A stretch of 22,592 nucleotides of DNA from JANLQX01 sp031368215 (GTDB lineage: Bacteria; Actinomycetota; Acidimicrobiia; Acidimicrobiales; JANYDT01). Within the stretch, counting starts at the first letter, position 1. Each line of letters begins with the position of its first letter. The notes below the pieces were generated by a model. That model was not told the origin of the DNA, made no database searches, and saw only the letters and a program-made list of their open reading frames with translations. Shown here in pieces: positions 14,688-22,592 of this stretch. The stretch lies in contig JANLRD010000055.1 of the NCBI GenBank assembly GCA_031368215.1, positions 1-22,592 on the forward strand. The letters are read 5' to 3'. A program made the position numbers and the translations under genes.

Positions 14688-14899
14688 GGCCCAAACCGAA
14701 ATCGCCGGTCAGCTTGCCCCGCTGCGCCAGCACGAGAGCGATGAACCCTCCGAGCAGGCCGCGAGTCAGCAACCCCTTGGCATACCGGCGGTAGGTGCTC
14801 CCGACCGTGGCGGGCTGACCGCTATGCAGTTGTGCCCAGCGCTCAGTCCGTGGGGTGACGAGTACTACCAGACTCAGGCTGGGGCGGGGCGGCCTCGCC

Positions 14900-17800
14900 C
14901 TATCGCAGAGCGACGACGATGGTGCGTTCTTCACCGTCGTCGGCGGTCACGGTGAGGCGCCAGTAGAACCCGGCCTGCGCCTTGTCAGTTTTCCAGTTGT
15001 AGCGCCAGCCCGAGCCTGCAGCGACGAAGGAGATGCCGCTGTCGCCTGGGAGGCTGTAAACGATCTCGCTCACGGGAATCGCCGTCGACCCACCTTGCGT
15101 CGGTGTTGACCACCGGGGTGCGGTCAGGGGCTGGACGGAAGATCCGTCAGCCCTCGTGAGCGAGAACTTCACCGGTACCGTGGAACCCGCCTTGAACACG
15201 CTGATGCCCTGGCTCGGAGGATCGATCGGCTGTTCGAAGCCGGACCATCCGTAGATCACCTTGTAGTTGACGGAAACAGTGGCCGTGTTCCCCGCTTTGT
15301 CGGTGGCGGTCGCCTTGGCGGTGAAGGTGCCGACTCCGTTGCTGTTGCCGCCCGTCACCGTCACGGTGCAAGGCGATGCGAGGCCGGACAACGCGTCAGC
15401 CGCCGTGCAGCCGACGGCCGGCACCGCACCGATGATGTACTTCTGGCCAGCCGTCACGCCGGTGATGGCGACCGTAGGCGGCACCTGGTCAATGGACACC
15501 TTCAGCGTGCCCTTGGCGCAATTGCCCACGGGGTCGCACGAGTCACCCGAGGTGATCACCTGGTTCTCGCCCACCGTGGCCACTGAGTTGGCTGTCGGGG
15601 TGGTGGGGGTGCCCGACGACGGGGCTGGATCGACGGAGGACCTGGTGATCACGACCGGGGCGTTGTACCAGCCGGCGGCGTTGGGCGCCCGATCAGGGGT
15701 TCCGGTCACCACGGGCGGCACCGACTCGATGGAGATCTCTGCGGCGGCGCTTGACTGCTCGTACCTGGCCTCGAGTACACCGGGGCCGGGGAACAAAGCG
15801 TTCACCTGGTAAACGCCACCTTTGAGGGCTAGCGGAGACACCGTGGCGAACCCTGCGTAGTCAGTGATCGCCGTAACGGTCCGGTTGAAGCCGGCGGTCG
15901 TGGAGAACGTGAGGTACACCGATCGTTGCGCGAGCGGTGCGCCGCTGGTGAGGTCGGTCAGCTTGGCTCGGACACCGTTCGGAACGGCAGCACCGAACGA
16001 CAGCACCTCGAGACTCAGGCTCGTCGGGCTTTTCGTCACGGTGATCGGTGAGGACGCCGAGGACGCTGCGTACTGGTCGTCGCCGGCGAACGAGGCTCGC
16101 ACGGTGGCGCTGCCCGGCAACACGGACACCGGCAGCGAGGCTTCGGCCACGCCGTTACTGAGCGTGAAGGCTGTCTTGACCGATGAACCGAGTGTGAAGG
16201 TGACCAACTTGCCGGACACGGCTGGCTGGAGCGTCGCGCTGACTGAGACCGACGAACCAACGGCGGCGGGGGGCGGGCTCGTCAACGTGAGGCCACTGGC
16301 GGGTAGGGCCGGAGCTGCTGAGGGTGCAGCCGAATAGTACGCGCCCAGAGCATCGTCGAGCGTGACGAGACCCACGCCGTTAGCGGCCTGCACCATGAAG
16401 CGCAGGCTGGCAGCAATGGAAGCTTTGCCGGCGAGACGACCGACCCACTTCGTCGAATCCTCCCGGGTGCAGTCCCGTGGGAGCGCCACGACACACTGCT
16501 TCAGGTCGATCGACTCCCACCGAAGTGGGCCGTCGCCCGTGTAGGTGATCCACACCTGCTGAACGCCGGCTGCCGGGTTGCCGGTGACCGTGGCCCGGAA
16601 GACGATGTCGCCGGAAGCGACGTCCACCACACCGGAGACGCCATCCAGCGAGGGCGCCGCTGCCAAGGCAGGCGCTCCACTGTCGTAGCTGGTGTCCTTG
16701 TTTGAGCTGTAGAACAACCGCAAATTCACGCTGTCGTACTTGCGAAGCGTGCTTAGCGACGTGTTCGGGATGGCTCGATGCTGCACCGGTGTCACCAGCA
16801 ACCTGGTGCTTCCTCCGGCCAAAGCGTCGTAGTAGTTCGCAGTGGCCAATCGCATCGGGAAGAACACCGGGGACGAGAACGGGGCGTGTACGCCACGGAG
16901 GTCGGTTGTGGCCGCGCCGGTGAGCGGCAGGACTCCCTCGGTATCCGTGTAGCTACCTCCGCGGAAGCCGACGCCGCGCAGCACGCCCCTGTCCCCCACG
17001 CTCACGTTCTTGGAGATAAGCGGAAGGGCCGGTTCGGCCGGGTTGGTGACCACACCGTTGGGGCCCCGGTAGTACGTGGCCTTGATCGTGGACGGTGGGT
17101 TGGTCGGCGGTACCACGGTGAGGAAGACCTCGTTCTTGGTGAGCGCGTCGTCGACCGTCAGTTCAGCGGTGCTGAGCCCCAAGAGCACACCGGGCTTTGC
17201 GGTGGTGGCGGTCAGCACCGGGGTGCCGGTCGTTCCGACAGCGGGCGAGTCAGCGGGTTCGGTGAGGCGGCCGGTCGTCGGCATGTTGATTGACATCATC
17301 GGGAGGCCGAACAGCGTCGCCACGAGGATCGACTTCCGGTGCAGTCCACGAGGATCGGGCGTGTCCTTCAGATAGACCTGCTTGGCCCTCACAAGGGCGT
17401 CGCCGATCGGCACCGGCCCAATGCCGTAGCGCAGCTGCTTGGCGAAGCCTGCGTAGAGCCGCTCGGAGTATTCGACGAAATCGGTATCGCCGTACTGATA
17501 GCCGGTGCCGGCGATGAGCGTTGCCTGCTTGCGGGACGCCGCCTGGGCCCAGTCGAGCGGCGCGGTCACGCCAGGGATGACGTCGCCGTCGTCGATGTTG
17601 TACCCGGAGTGGCAGCCGCCGCTGAAGATGAGCGTGTTGGTGAAGTCGGTCGCGCTCGCCGCCAGCTCCGTGCTGAGCATGGTGGTCTTGAAGTCGGCCG
17701 CCAACGCGCTGTTCGCACTGAAGTGTCCGGCGAGGTACACCACGTCGTGCTGCTTACCCAGCAGACCGTTCCGGAGTTGGGTGGCGTTCCACGCCCGCGG

Positions 17801-20347
17801 ATCCTCCGGCGAGATGCCGTTGTCGGCCAGGAGCGTGTCCACGGCCAGGCCCGGACCGCTTTGCTGCGCCATTCCAGCCGCAAGGTCGCCGGCGACCGAG
17901 GTCGAAGAGTCGGTGAGGAAGTCATAGCCACTCACGAATGCCGACTTGGGTGTCCGAGTCACCCCGCCGGCCAGGGAAAGGTAGGCGTCGAGCATCCCCG
18001 AAGCTTCCTTGTAGGTCTCCACCAGACGCCCCACCGCCAGATCCGGCAGCGGGAACTGGTCGGCGCCAAGCGACAGGCTCGTGCTGGAACCGTATTCGTC
18101 CTGACCGAGCGCATAGTTCAGGCGCAGGCTGGCCTCCGACGACGTCGTGGACTTCACTGGCGGCACGTAGTCGGACTCCGGTCCGAGCAGCGCCTGGTCC
18201 GGATACCGGAAGAACGGGATGGCGCCGTCGGGGCCCACCAGGACCACATACTTCAGGTTCGGGTTGGCGACCCGCACGCGACCCACGATGTCCTTGATTG
18301 CCCCGGCCACGAGGTTTTTGGCGTACGGACATCCAGGGTTTGCGTCGGCTTGGGAGTTGAGCGCCTGCACACGTGCGTCGGCTCCGACGTCGACGAGGAC
18401 ACCCGTGACCTCGCCCTGAAGCGAGAACGCGTCGATCTTCGTGCGCAGCGCCGCCAGGTCTGCTGACGAATTGCCGGCCTGCGTGCTCGGCATCCGTGAC
18501 GAGTCCATCAGGATGATCGTCTTCGTTCCGCTGGCCGTGACGTTGGTGGTGCTCGCCACGCCGCTGTCGCCGACACCGTTGCAGGCCGGAAGATCGTTGC
18601 GGGTGACCTTGAGCTTGAAGTCTTTGGCCGTGGAGTACGCACCGTTGCGACCAGTCACCCGGACGTAGAAGAAGCCGGTGTTGTTCCACACATCGGCCGT
18701 GACGGATTCGTCGGCGACACCGGGGGTGGCGGAGTTGACGATGAGGCCGCGCGTCTGCGCGCTGGAGAACGTCTCGGGACTGAACACGGTCGGCGCGGTC
18801 CCAGCGGGGCTGAACACCGTCGGGCTGAACACCGTGGGACTGAACACCGTCGGGCTGAACACCGTCGGGCTGAACACCGTGGGACTGAACACCGTGGGAC
18901 TGAACACCGTCGGGCTGTAGGCATCGGGGCTGAAAACCGTGGGACTGAACACCGTCGGACTGAACACGGTCGGGCTGAACACCGTCGGAGCGAACTCGGC
19001 GCTGAGCCGGGTCACGTCCTTCAGGTCGTTGAGCTTGGTGAACTCCTTGTAGATGTCGGTGAACAGCGCGAGGTCATAGTCGGCGGGCAGGTTGGTGAGG
19101 TCGACTTGCACCCTCCCGCCCGGCTGCACGGGGAACTTGTACCAGCGCGCGCCGCCGGCGGTGTCGATGTAGCCGCTTTCCGAACCGCTCGGCCCGGGTG
19201 CGCTCAGCGAGATCGTGAGAGCGCGCGTCCACGAGTCGTTGTCGGCCCCGCGAGCGACACAGGTGCTCGGCGGCGTAGCCGCACTGCTGCCCAGAGACAC
19301 CGACAGTGCCAGGAACTTCGGTGGTACTGCGGGTGCCACGGGCTGTACGAAGTATCTCGATCCATTGCCCTCTGTGGGGACGGCGATGGTGCCCACGACC
19401 GACGAGGGGCTGCCGAGCAGCCCGTTGATGCAGGTGTCGGAACCCAGGATCTTCACGTTGTAGGTCGTGTTCGGCAGGCCGGTGATCGTGCCGAACACGT
19501 TGGTGCCAGCACCCGATCCGACGGCCTGGACGATGCTGGCCGTGACGCCGCTCGGGGCCGGAGCAATCGTCGTCGTGGTGGTGGTCGAGGTCGTGGTGGT
19601 CGATGTCGTGGTCGTGGTCGTCGCCGGACACGCGGCGGCGCCGGGGTCCGGGCCAGTTGCGAGGTCGACTGTGAGGGTGCCCTGCAAAACGTCGTTCTCG
19701 TCAAAGTTGCTGCCGGTCATGACGAACCCGTAGGTGTCGCCCGCCTGAACACAGAGCGACTGGGTGCCTGCGTACGAGAAGCCTCCCGATGGCGGCCCCC
19801 CGCCGCCGCTCGTCGGACCGGCATCGATGATCGGCGTTTCGGTGCGGGTGCCGCTTCGTTGGACGAACGCCTTGAGTCCGACCCTGACCTGGAAGTACGA
19901 GTGGAAACCGTTGTAGGTGTAGGCGAGAGGAACCGAACCGGTGGCATCGGCAACCGTAGAGAAGGTCCACGATTGCGGAGTCGTCACACCAACGCCCGTT
20001 GCGAGGACCCCGGGGGTCGGGTCGTAGTTGTACCTGAACTCGGCCGGTCCTGCGAACGCCGCGGTACCGTCGCTGACCGGGATCGCGCTGTTGGCAGGGG
20101 TGGGCGAAACGGCGCTGCCCGTCCACGGCGTGCTGAACGTGCCGGCGTTGGCCGGATCTCCTACCGAGACGAGGGCCGTTCCGGCCAAGACCACGGACGC
20201 CACGGAGAGCGACCCGAGGACCTTCCGCCACGACCTCCGCGGCGCGGGCCGTTGGGAACCGGGTCGTTGCCCCGACGCACGAACCTCAACGACCCGCTTC
20301 CGCACGCGTGGCCGGGCCGACTGCTTGGAGACAACGTCTTCCGCCAT
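14900..20347 (-). CDS. Large secreted gingipain-like (C25 / clan CD) cysteine peptidase with PTVFS repeats and Ig-like domains
   Basis: An 1815-residue exported protein. A long basic n-region precedes a signal peptide (residues ~41-68, ending DPANA). A beta-rich N-domain follows, then a Thr-rich linker (~242-262) and a PPC-like beta-domain (~385-560) interrupted by twelve PTVFS-type repeats (454-513) and three degenerate units. The peptidase domain spans ~603-1021. VVYLAGHFSAN supplies H875 and LIFSGGCHSGYN supplies C912, the His-Cys dyad arrangement of clan CD (gingipain, caspase). Later come Ig-like modules (~1345-1540) and a C-terminal region with GTFTAKATATDKAGNT and VFKAGSTVPVKFSL, a module frequent in actinobacterial secreted proteins. 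There is no LPXTG or C-terminal membrane helix, so it is probably released or held non-covalently. ATG 20347 has GAGGA about ten bases upstream. Substrate specificity is unknown. Confidence 0.88.
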   Translation of the reverse strand: MAEDVVSKQSARPRVRKRVVEVRASGQRPGSQRPAPRRSWRKVLGSLSVASVVLAGTALVSVGDPANAGTFSTPWTGSAVSPTPANSAIPVSDGTAAFAGPAEFRYNYDPTPGVLATGVGVTTPQSWTFSTVADATGSVPLAYTYNGFHSYFQVRVGLKAFVQRSGTRTETPIIDAGPTSGGGGPPSGGFSYAGTQSLCVQAGDTYGFVMTGSNFDENDVLQGTLTVDLATGPDPGAAACPATTTTTTSTTTTSTTTTTTIAPAPSGVTASIVQAVGSGAGTNVFGTITGLPNTTYNVKILGSDTCINGLLGSPSSVVGTIAVPTEGNGSRYFVQPVAPAVPPKFLALSVSLGSSAATPPSTCVARGADNDSWTRALTISLSAPGPSGSESGYIDTAGGARWYKFPVQPGGRVQVDLTNLPADYDLALFTDIYKEFTKLNDLKDVTRLSAEFAPTVFSPTVFSPTVFSPTVFSPDAYSPTVFSPTVFSPTVFSPTVFSPTVFSPTVFSPTVFSPAGTAPTVFSPETFSSAQTRGLIVNSATPGVADESVTADVWNNTGFFYVRVTGRNGAYSTAKDFKLKVTRNDLPACNGVGDSGVASTTNVTASGTKTIILMDSSRMPSTQAGNSSADLAALRTKIDAFSLQGEVTGVLVDVGADARVQALNSQADANPGCPYAKNLVAGAIKDIVGRVRVANPNLKYVVLVGPDGAIPFFRYPDQALLGPESDYVPPVKSTTSSEASLRLNYALGQDEYGSSTSLSLGADQFPLPDLAVGRLVETYKEASGMLDAYLSLAGGVTRTPKSAFVSGYDFLTDSSTSVAGDLAAGMAQQSGPGLAVDTLLADNGISPEDPRAWNATQLRNGLLGKQHDVVYLAGHFSANSALAADFKTTMLSTELAASATDFTNTLIFSGGCHSGYNIDDGDVIPGVTAPLDWAQAASRKQATLIAGTGYQYGDTDFVEYSERLYAGFAKQLRYGIGPVPIGDALVRAKQVYLKDTPDPRGLHRKSILVATLFGLPMMSINMPTTGRLTEPADSPAVGTTGTPVLTATTAKPGVLLGLSTAELTVDDALTKNEVFLTVVPPTNPPSTIKATYYRGPNGVVTNPAEPALPLISKNVSVGDRGVLRGVGFRGGSYTDTEGVLPLTGAATTDLRGVHAPFSSPVFFPMRLATANYYDALAGGSTRLLVTPVQHRAIPNTSLSTLRKYDSVNLRLFYSSNKDTSYDSGAPALAAAPSLDGVSGVVDVASGDIVFRATVTGNPAAGVQQVWITYTGDGPLRWESIDLKQCVVALPRDCTREDSTKWVGRLAGKASIAASLRFMVQAANGVGLVTLDDALGAYYSAAPSAAPALPASGLTLTSPPPAAVGSSVSVSATLQPAVSGKLVTFTLGSSVKTAFTLSNGVAEASLPVSVLPGSATVRASFAGDDQYAASSASSPITVTKSPTSLSLEVLSFGAAVPNGVRAKLTDLTSGAPLAQRSVYLTFSTTAGFNRTVTAITDYAGFATVSPLALKGGVYQVNALFPGPGVLEARYEQSSAAAEISIESVPPVVTGTPDRAPNAAGWYNAPVVITRSSVDPAPSSGTPTTPTANSVATVGENQVITSGDSCDPVGNCAKGTLKVSIDQVPPTVAITGVTAGQKYIIGAVPAVGCTAADALSGLASPCTVTVTGGNSNGVGTFTAKATATDKAGNTATVSVNYKVIYGWSGFEQPIDPPSQGISVFKAGSTVPVKFSLTRADGSSVQPLTAPRWSTPTQGGSTAIPVSEIVYSLPGDSGISFVAAGSGWRYNWKTDKAQAGFYWRLTVTADDGEERTIVVALR
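18764..18988 (-). repeat. 15-bp tandem repeat coding PTVFS pentapeptides
   Basis: Twelve exact-length 15-bp units (18809-18988) code PTVFS eleven times and PDAYS once. Three further units (18764-18808) code PAGTA, PTVFS and PETFS. Units differ mostly at synonymous third positions (CCG/CCC, GTG/GTT), so the peptide is conserved beyond the DNA. The array sits inside a PPC-like beta-domain of the secreted peptidase. Confidence 0.97.
19562..19624 (-). repeat. Thr-rich low-complexity linker
   Basis: Runs of ACC/ACG/ACA codons encode a tract of Thr with occasional Ser (TTTTTTSTTTTSTTTTTT) followed by IAPAPSG, separating the N-terminal domain from the next beta-domain of the secreted peptidase. Such tracts are typical flexible, often O-glycosylated linkers in actinobacterial exported proteins. 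Confidence 0.85.
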
Positions 20348-20405
20348 GGTTCTTCGTTCCTCGTTCGAACGCGGTCACAGTCGAGGTTCCGTCGGGGAAC
20401 GCCGC

Positions 20406-20430
20406 GGCCACGGTTACTTGGCCACGTTAA
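20406..20430. repeat. Direct repeat in the divergent intergenic region
   Basis: GGCCACGGTTA (20406-20416) and GGCCACGTTAA (20420-20430) are near-identical direct copies at a 14-base spacing, about 60-80 bases upstream of the peptidase start. They may be a regulator site. Only sequence repetition supports this. Confidence 0.3.
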
Positions 20431-20528
20431 GTGAACGCCCTTTCATTTCGCCAGTCAAGGGGAGCGATGTCATCAAACGGAAACCTCTCGTTCATTTCTC
20501 TGCCACGACCTCGCTCCCACCGACTCAT

Positions 20529-20543
20529 TCGAAACGTTTGCCA
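20529..20543. promoter_or_regulatory. Candidate LacI-family operator upstream of the sugar ABC operon
   Basis: TCGAAACGTTTGCCA has the palindromic core AAACGTTT with the central CG typical of LacI/GalR and CcpA-type operators (GAAACGTTTC-like). It lies about 70 bases before the first permease of a sugar import operon, where such repressors commonly act. No regulator gene is in the window. Confidence 0.45.
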
Positions 20544-20567
20544 GAACGACGTGGAGGCGCAATCCCC

Positions 20568-20597
20568 GTGACAGCTACCGGACAACCACCGCCCTGA
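20568..20597 (+). other. Possible nine-codon upstream ORF
   Basis: GTG 20568 to TGA 20595-20597 encodes nine residues (VTATGQPPP). GGAGG lies ten bases upstream (20553-20557), a better ribosome site than any in front of the permease start. It ends ten bases before the permease GTG, so it could be a leader peptide coupling translation. This is speculative. Confidence 0.25.
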
Positions 20598-20607
20598 TGC
20601 TGCCCGT

Positions 20608-21492
20608 GTGGCAATGGTTCGAGCACGAAAGCGATCCGAGTACCTCTTCGCCGGCGCGCTGCTTGCCCCGAACCTTCTCCTGCTCTTCTGGTTCACGTAC
20701 CGGCCGCTCGTCGAGTCCCTCCGTCTCTCGTTCTACCGGTGGGACCTGATCTCTCCGCAGAAGGTGTGGGTCGGCCTCAGCAACTACACCGAGTCGTGGC
20801 GTGACCCGGTCGGCCGCAAGACCATCGTCAACACCCTCGTCTTCTCGATCACGACGGTGGTGGGGTCGACGGTCGGCGGTCTGCTGTTCGCATTCGCGCT
20901 GCTGAAGAAGCGGAGGGGCTCGTCCGCGGCGCGATCGGCACTGTTCTCGCCGTACCTGATGCCCGGTGCCGTTGTTGCCATCGTCTGGTACTTCATGTTC
21001 GATCCTCGCTTCGGGCTGCTCGCCGCGGGGTTGCGCGTGATCGGACTCGACTCCCCGAACTGGTACAACAGCCCCGGCTGGGCCATGGTCATGGTCTGCT
21101 TCGTCTACATCTGGAAGCAGCTCGGCTACACGTGCCTGCTCTTCATCGCCGGCCTGCAGTCGATACCTCCCGAGCTCTTCGAAGCTGCGGCCATCGACGG
21201 TGCCGGATGGTGGGCACGTCTTCGCCGCATCGCGCTGCCATCGCTGCGATCGACCACCTCGTTCGTTCTTGCCACCTCGTTCATCGCCTCGATGCAGGCC
21301 TTCGACGTCATCTACGTCATGACCCAGGGCGGTCCGCTCGACGGCACGCGCACGATGTCCTTCCAGATCTTCGATGAAGCGTTCGTCCGTTTCCGGGTGG
21401 GCCGCGCCTCGGCGATCGCCGCAGCGCTGTTCGTGGTGCTCCTCGTCGTCACGTTGGTTCAGGTTCGGATCCTCGACCGGAAGGACGCCTGA
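20608..21492 (+). CDS. Sugar ABC transporter permease, CUT1 family (MalF/UgpA-like)
   Basis: A 294-residue integral membrane protein with six predicted helices. YLFAGALLAPNLLLLFWFTY is the first. The ATPase-contact loop FEAAAIDGAGWWARLRRIAL (191-210) matches the EAA---G---------I-LP consensus. The order and length match MalF/UgpA-type permeases of carbohydrate importers. The first in-frame start after the upstream stop at 20569 is GTG 20608, with ATG 20614 as an alternative. Neither has a good Shine-Dalgarno sequence. Its stop shares a base with the next start (TGATG), so the two permeases are made in equal amounts. A LacI-like operator candidate upstream suggests control by substrate. Which sugar is carried is not evident. 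No ATPase gene is in view, and many CUT1 systems share one encoded elsewhere. Confidence 0.92.
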   Translation: MAMVRARKRSEYLFAGALLAPNLLLLFWFTYRPLVESLRLSFYRWDLISPQKVWVGLSNYTESWRDPVGRKTIVNTLVFSITTVVGSTVGGLLFAFALLKKRRGSSAARSALFSPYLMPGAVVAIVWYFMFDPRFGLLAAGLRVIGLDSPNWYNSPGWAMVMVCFVYIWKQLGYTCLLFIAGLQSIPPELFEAAAIDGAGWWARLRRIALPSLRSTTSFVLATSFIASMQAFDVIYVMTQGGPLDGTRTMSFQIFDEAFVRFRVGRASAIAAALFVVLLVVTLVQVRILDRKDA

Positions 21493-22421
21493 TGACGGTA
21501 ACGACGGAACCACCGAGTTCTTCATTGCTCGATGCCCCACCGACTCGATCGAGCGGTGGGCTCCCGGTCGCTCCATCGGTGCTCGAAGCGCCCAAGGGCT
21601 CGAAGAAGGTACGTCAAGGTCCCGCCGGACTCTTCGCCATCATCGGAGCGCTCGTCCTCACCGTGGTTCCGGTCGTCTGGATGGTTCTCGCGTCGCTGAA
21701 AAGCCGGAACGATCTGTACTCGCGGCCGTTGCGCATCCTTCCTTCGAAGCTCGTGTGGAACAACTACCACCGTGCCTTCAACGAAGTGCCGTTCGTCCGG
21801 TTCTTCATCAACAGCTTCGTGACGACGGCAGCGACGACGGCGATCAAGGTCGTTCTCGGTGTCACGACGGCCTACGCGTTGGTGTTCCTGCGATTCCCCG
21901 CGCGACGCCTGGTGTTCTGGGTCATCGTCGCCTCGCTGATGGTTCCCTTCGAAGTGGTCCTTATTCCGAACTACGTCACGACGGCGCGCCTGGGATGGCT
22001 CGACTCGTGGCTCGGCATCGTCATTCCAACGGCTGGAGTTGCCTTCGGCGCATTCCTGCTGCATCAAACGTTCCGAGGGATACCGACCGAGATCATCGAA
22101 GCCGCGGAGATCGACGGCATCTCCCGTTGGGGACTGATGACCAAGGTCGTCGTTCCAATGTCGCGCCAGGCAATCGCCGCGTTCGCATTGGTCACTGCAG
22201 TGGCCAAGTGGAACGACTACCTCTGGCCGCGACTCGTCACGTCGAAGGCGAGCTCGACCACCCTTCCCGTCGGACTCACCCTGCTACGCGACAGCGAAGG
22301 GGTCAACGAGTGGGGCCCGATCATGGCGGGCGCGGTCCTCGTCATCCTTCCCGTCATCCCGATCCTGCTCTTTGCGCAACGTCGCGTCGTCGACGGTCTC
22401 ACCGGCGGCGTCAAGGGCTGA
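21492..22421 (+). CDS. Sugar ABC transporter permease, CUT1 family (MalG/UgpE-like)
   Basis: A 309-residue membrane protein, partner of the preceding permease. About 40 N-terminal residues are Ser/Pro-rich and probably disordered. Helix 1 is LFAIIGALVLTVVPVVWMVL. The EAA loop IEAAEIDGISRWGLMTKVVV (202-221) is intact and is followed by P222. The C-terminal part WGPIMAGAVLVILPVIPILL and FAQRRVVDGLTGGVKG is the usual MalG/UgpE ending. ATG 21492 overlaps the upstream TGA by one base. It is followed after 84 bases by a Tat-signal gene, giving the order permease, permease, probable binding protein, which differs from the common binding-protein-first order. Confidence 0.93.
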   Translation: MTVTTEPPSSSLLDAPPTRSSGGLPVAPSVLEAPKGSKKVRQGPAGLFAIIGALVLTVVPVVWMVLASLKSRNDLYSRPLRILPSKLVWNNYHRAFNEVPFVRFFINSFVTTAATTAIKVVLGVTTAYALVFLRFPARRLVFWVIVASLMVPFEVVLIPNYVTTARLGWLDSWLGIVIPTAGVAFGAFLLHQTFRGIPTEIIEAAEIDGISRWGLMTKVVVPMSRQAIAAFALVTAVAKWNDYLWPRLVTSKASSTTLPVGLTLLRDSEGVNEWGPIMAGAVLVILPVIPILLFAQRRVVDGLTGGVKG

Positions 22422-22505
22422 ACCTCACCGATCGTGGAGGTCAGAGATCTCACGTCACGGTCGGAGCATCACCACCACACCCACCACCCGAACAAGGGAC
22501 ACCAC

Positions 22506-22592
22506 ATGACTGAACAGCTTCCATCGACTTCGACCGGTGCGTCAGACGCTGACCGGTCAGCGCTCTCACGCCGGCGATTCCTCGGACTTGTC
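22506..22592 (+). CDS. Tat-exported protein, probable sugar-binding subunit (3' end outside window)
   Basis: ATG 22506 opens a frame running to the window end (29 residues). AAGGGA lies six bases upstream. The peptide contains ALSRRRFLGLV, a twin-arginine (S-R-R-x-F-L) signal motif at the end of a hydrophilic n-region, so the product is folded before export. Position directly after two CUT1 permeases makes a solute-binding lipoprotein the most likely identity, since many actinobacterial ones use Tat. Too little is present to confirm the family. Confidence 0.72.
   Translation, partial: MTEQLPSTSTGASDADRSALSRRRFLGLV

Noticed and set aside
18764..18988. CRISPR-like array
   Set aside because: The 15-bp units are contiguous, have no spacers, and stay in one coding frame, so this is a coding tandem repeat.

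Overview
The window is high-GC DNA with dense, codon-biased genes, overlapping start/stop pairs and frequent GTG/TTG starts. The gene content is a DUF222-HNH endonuclease of the actinobacterial 13E12 type, MaoC/FAS1-like dehydratase pairs, a very large Thr-linker secreted protein, and sugar ABC importers. Together these point to an actinomycete, plausibly Acidimicrobiia. That placement is inferred from gene content only. No tRNA, rRNA, CRISPR array or insertion sequence was recognised.

Left edge (1-2344): the 3' end of a ribose/branched-chain-type sugar ABC permease meets a convergent Gfo/Idh/MocA oxidoreductase across a hairpin. A NagB-type aminosugar-phosphate deaminase follows. This looks like a carbohydrate or aminosugar catabolic block.

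Centre-left (2342-10415): this is the most interesting block. A 1235-residue protein with two class III cyclase homology domains, a P-loop ATPase module and TPR repeats lies divergent to a plus-strand run of three genes. These are a metallo-beta-lactamase-fold hydrolase of the PhnP-like type, a stand-alone cyclic-nucleotide-binding domain with an intact phosphate-binding cassette, and a multispanning transporter fused to a long HEAT-repeat tail. The last two overlap by GTGA. The block reads as a make/degrade/sense/respond cassette for a cyclic nucleotide, with the transporter as the candidate output. The cyclase gene is also coupled by TGATG to the NagB gene.

Middle (10479-12780): a minus-strand lipid or steroid-type catabolic operon. 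It holds a FAS1-like dehydratase subunit, a MaoC hydratase (ATGA overlap), a 33-codon small ORF, and an acyl-CoA-dehydrogenase-fold flavoprotein of the HsaA/HpaH class.

Middle-right (12978-20347): a DUF222-HNH endonuclease is split into two overlapping frames at a low-complexity Asp/Thr/Asn stretch. Next is a poorly conserved-looking stretch with a possible broken membrane gene. Then comes a 1815-residue exported protein with a gingipain-like (clan CD, C25-like) cysteine peptidase domain, Ig-like modules, and an exact run of twelve five-residue PTVFS-type repeats.

Right edge (20348-22592): a divergent intergenic region carries a LacI-type operator candidate. A CUT1-type sugar ABC importer operon follows: two permeases overlapping by TGATG, then the start of a Tat-exported protein, probably the solute-binding subunit, cut off by the window end.

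Three minus-strand genes (starts at 6051, 11846 and 14257) have a -10-like hexamer exactly six bases before the start codon, the geometry of leaderless transcripts. Many very long antisense ORFs in the window are shadows of these genes.
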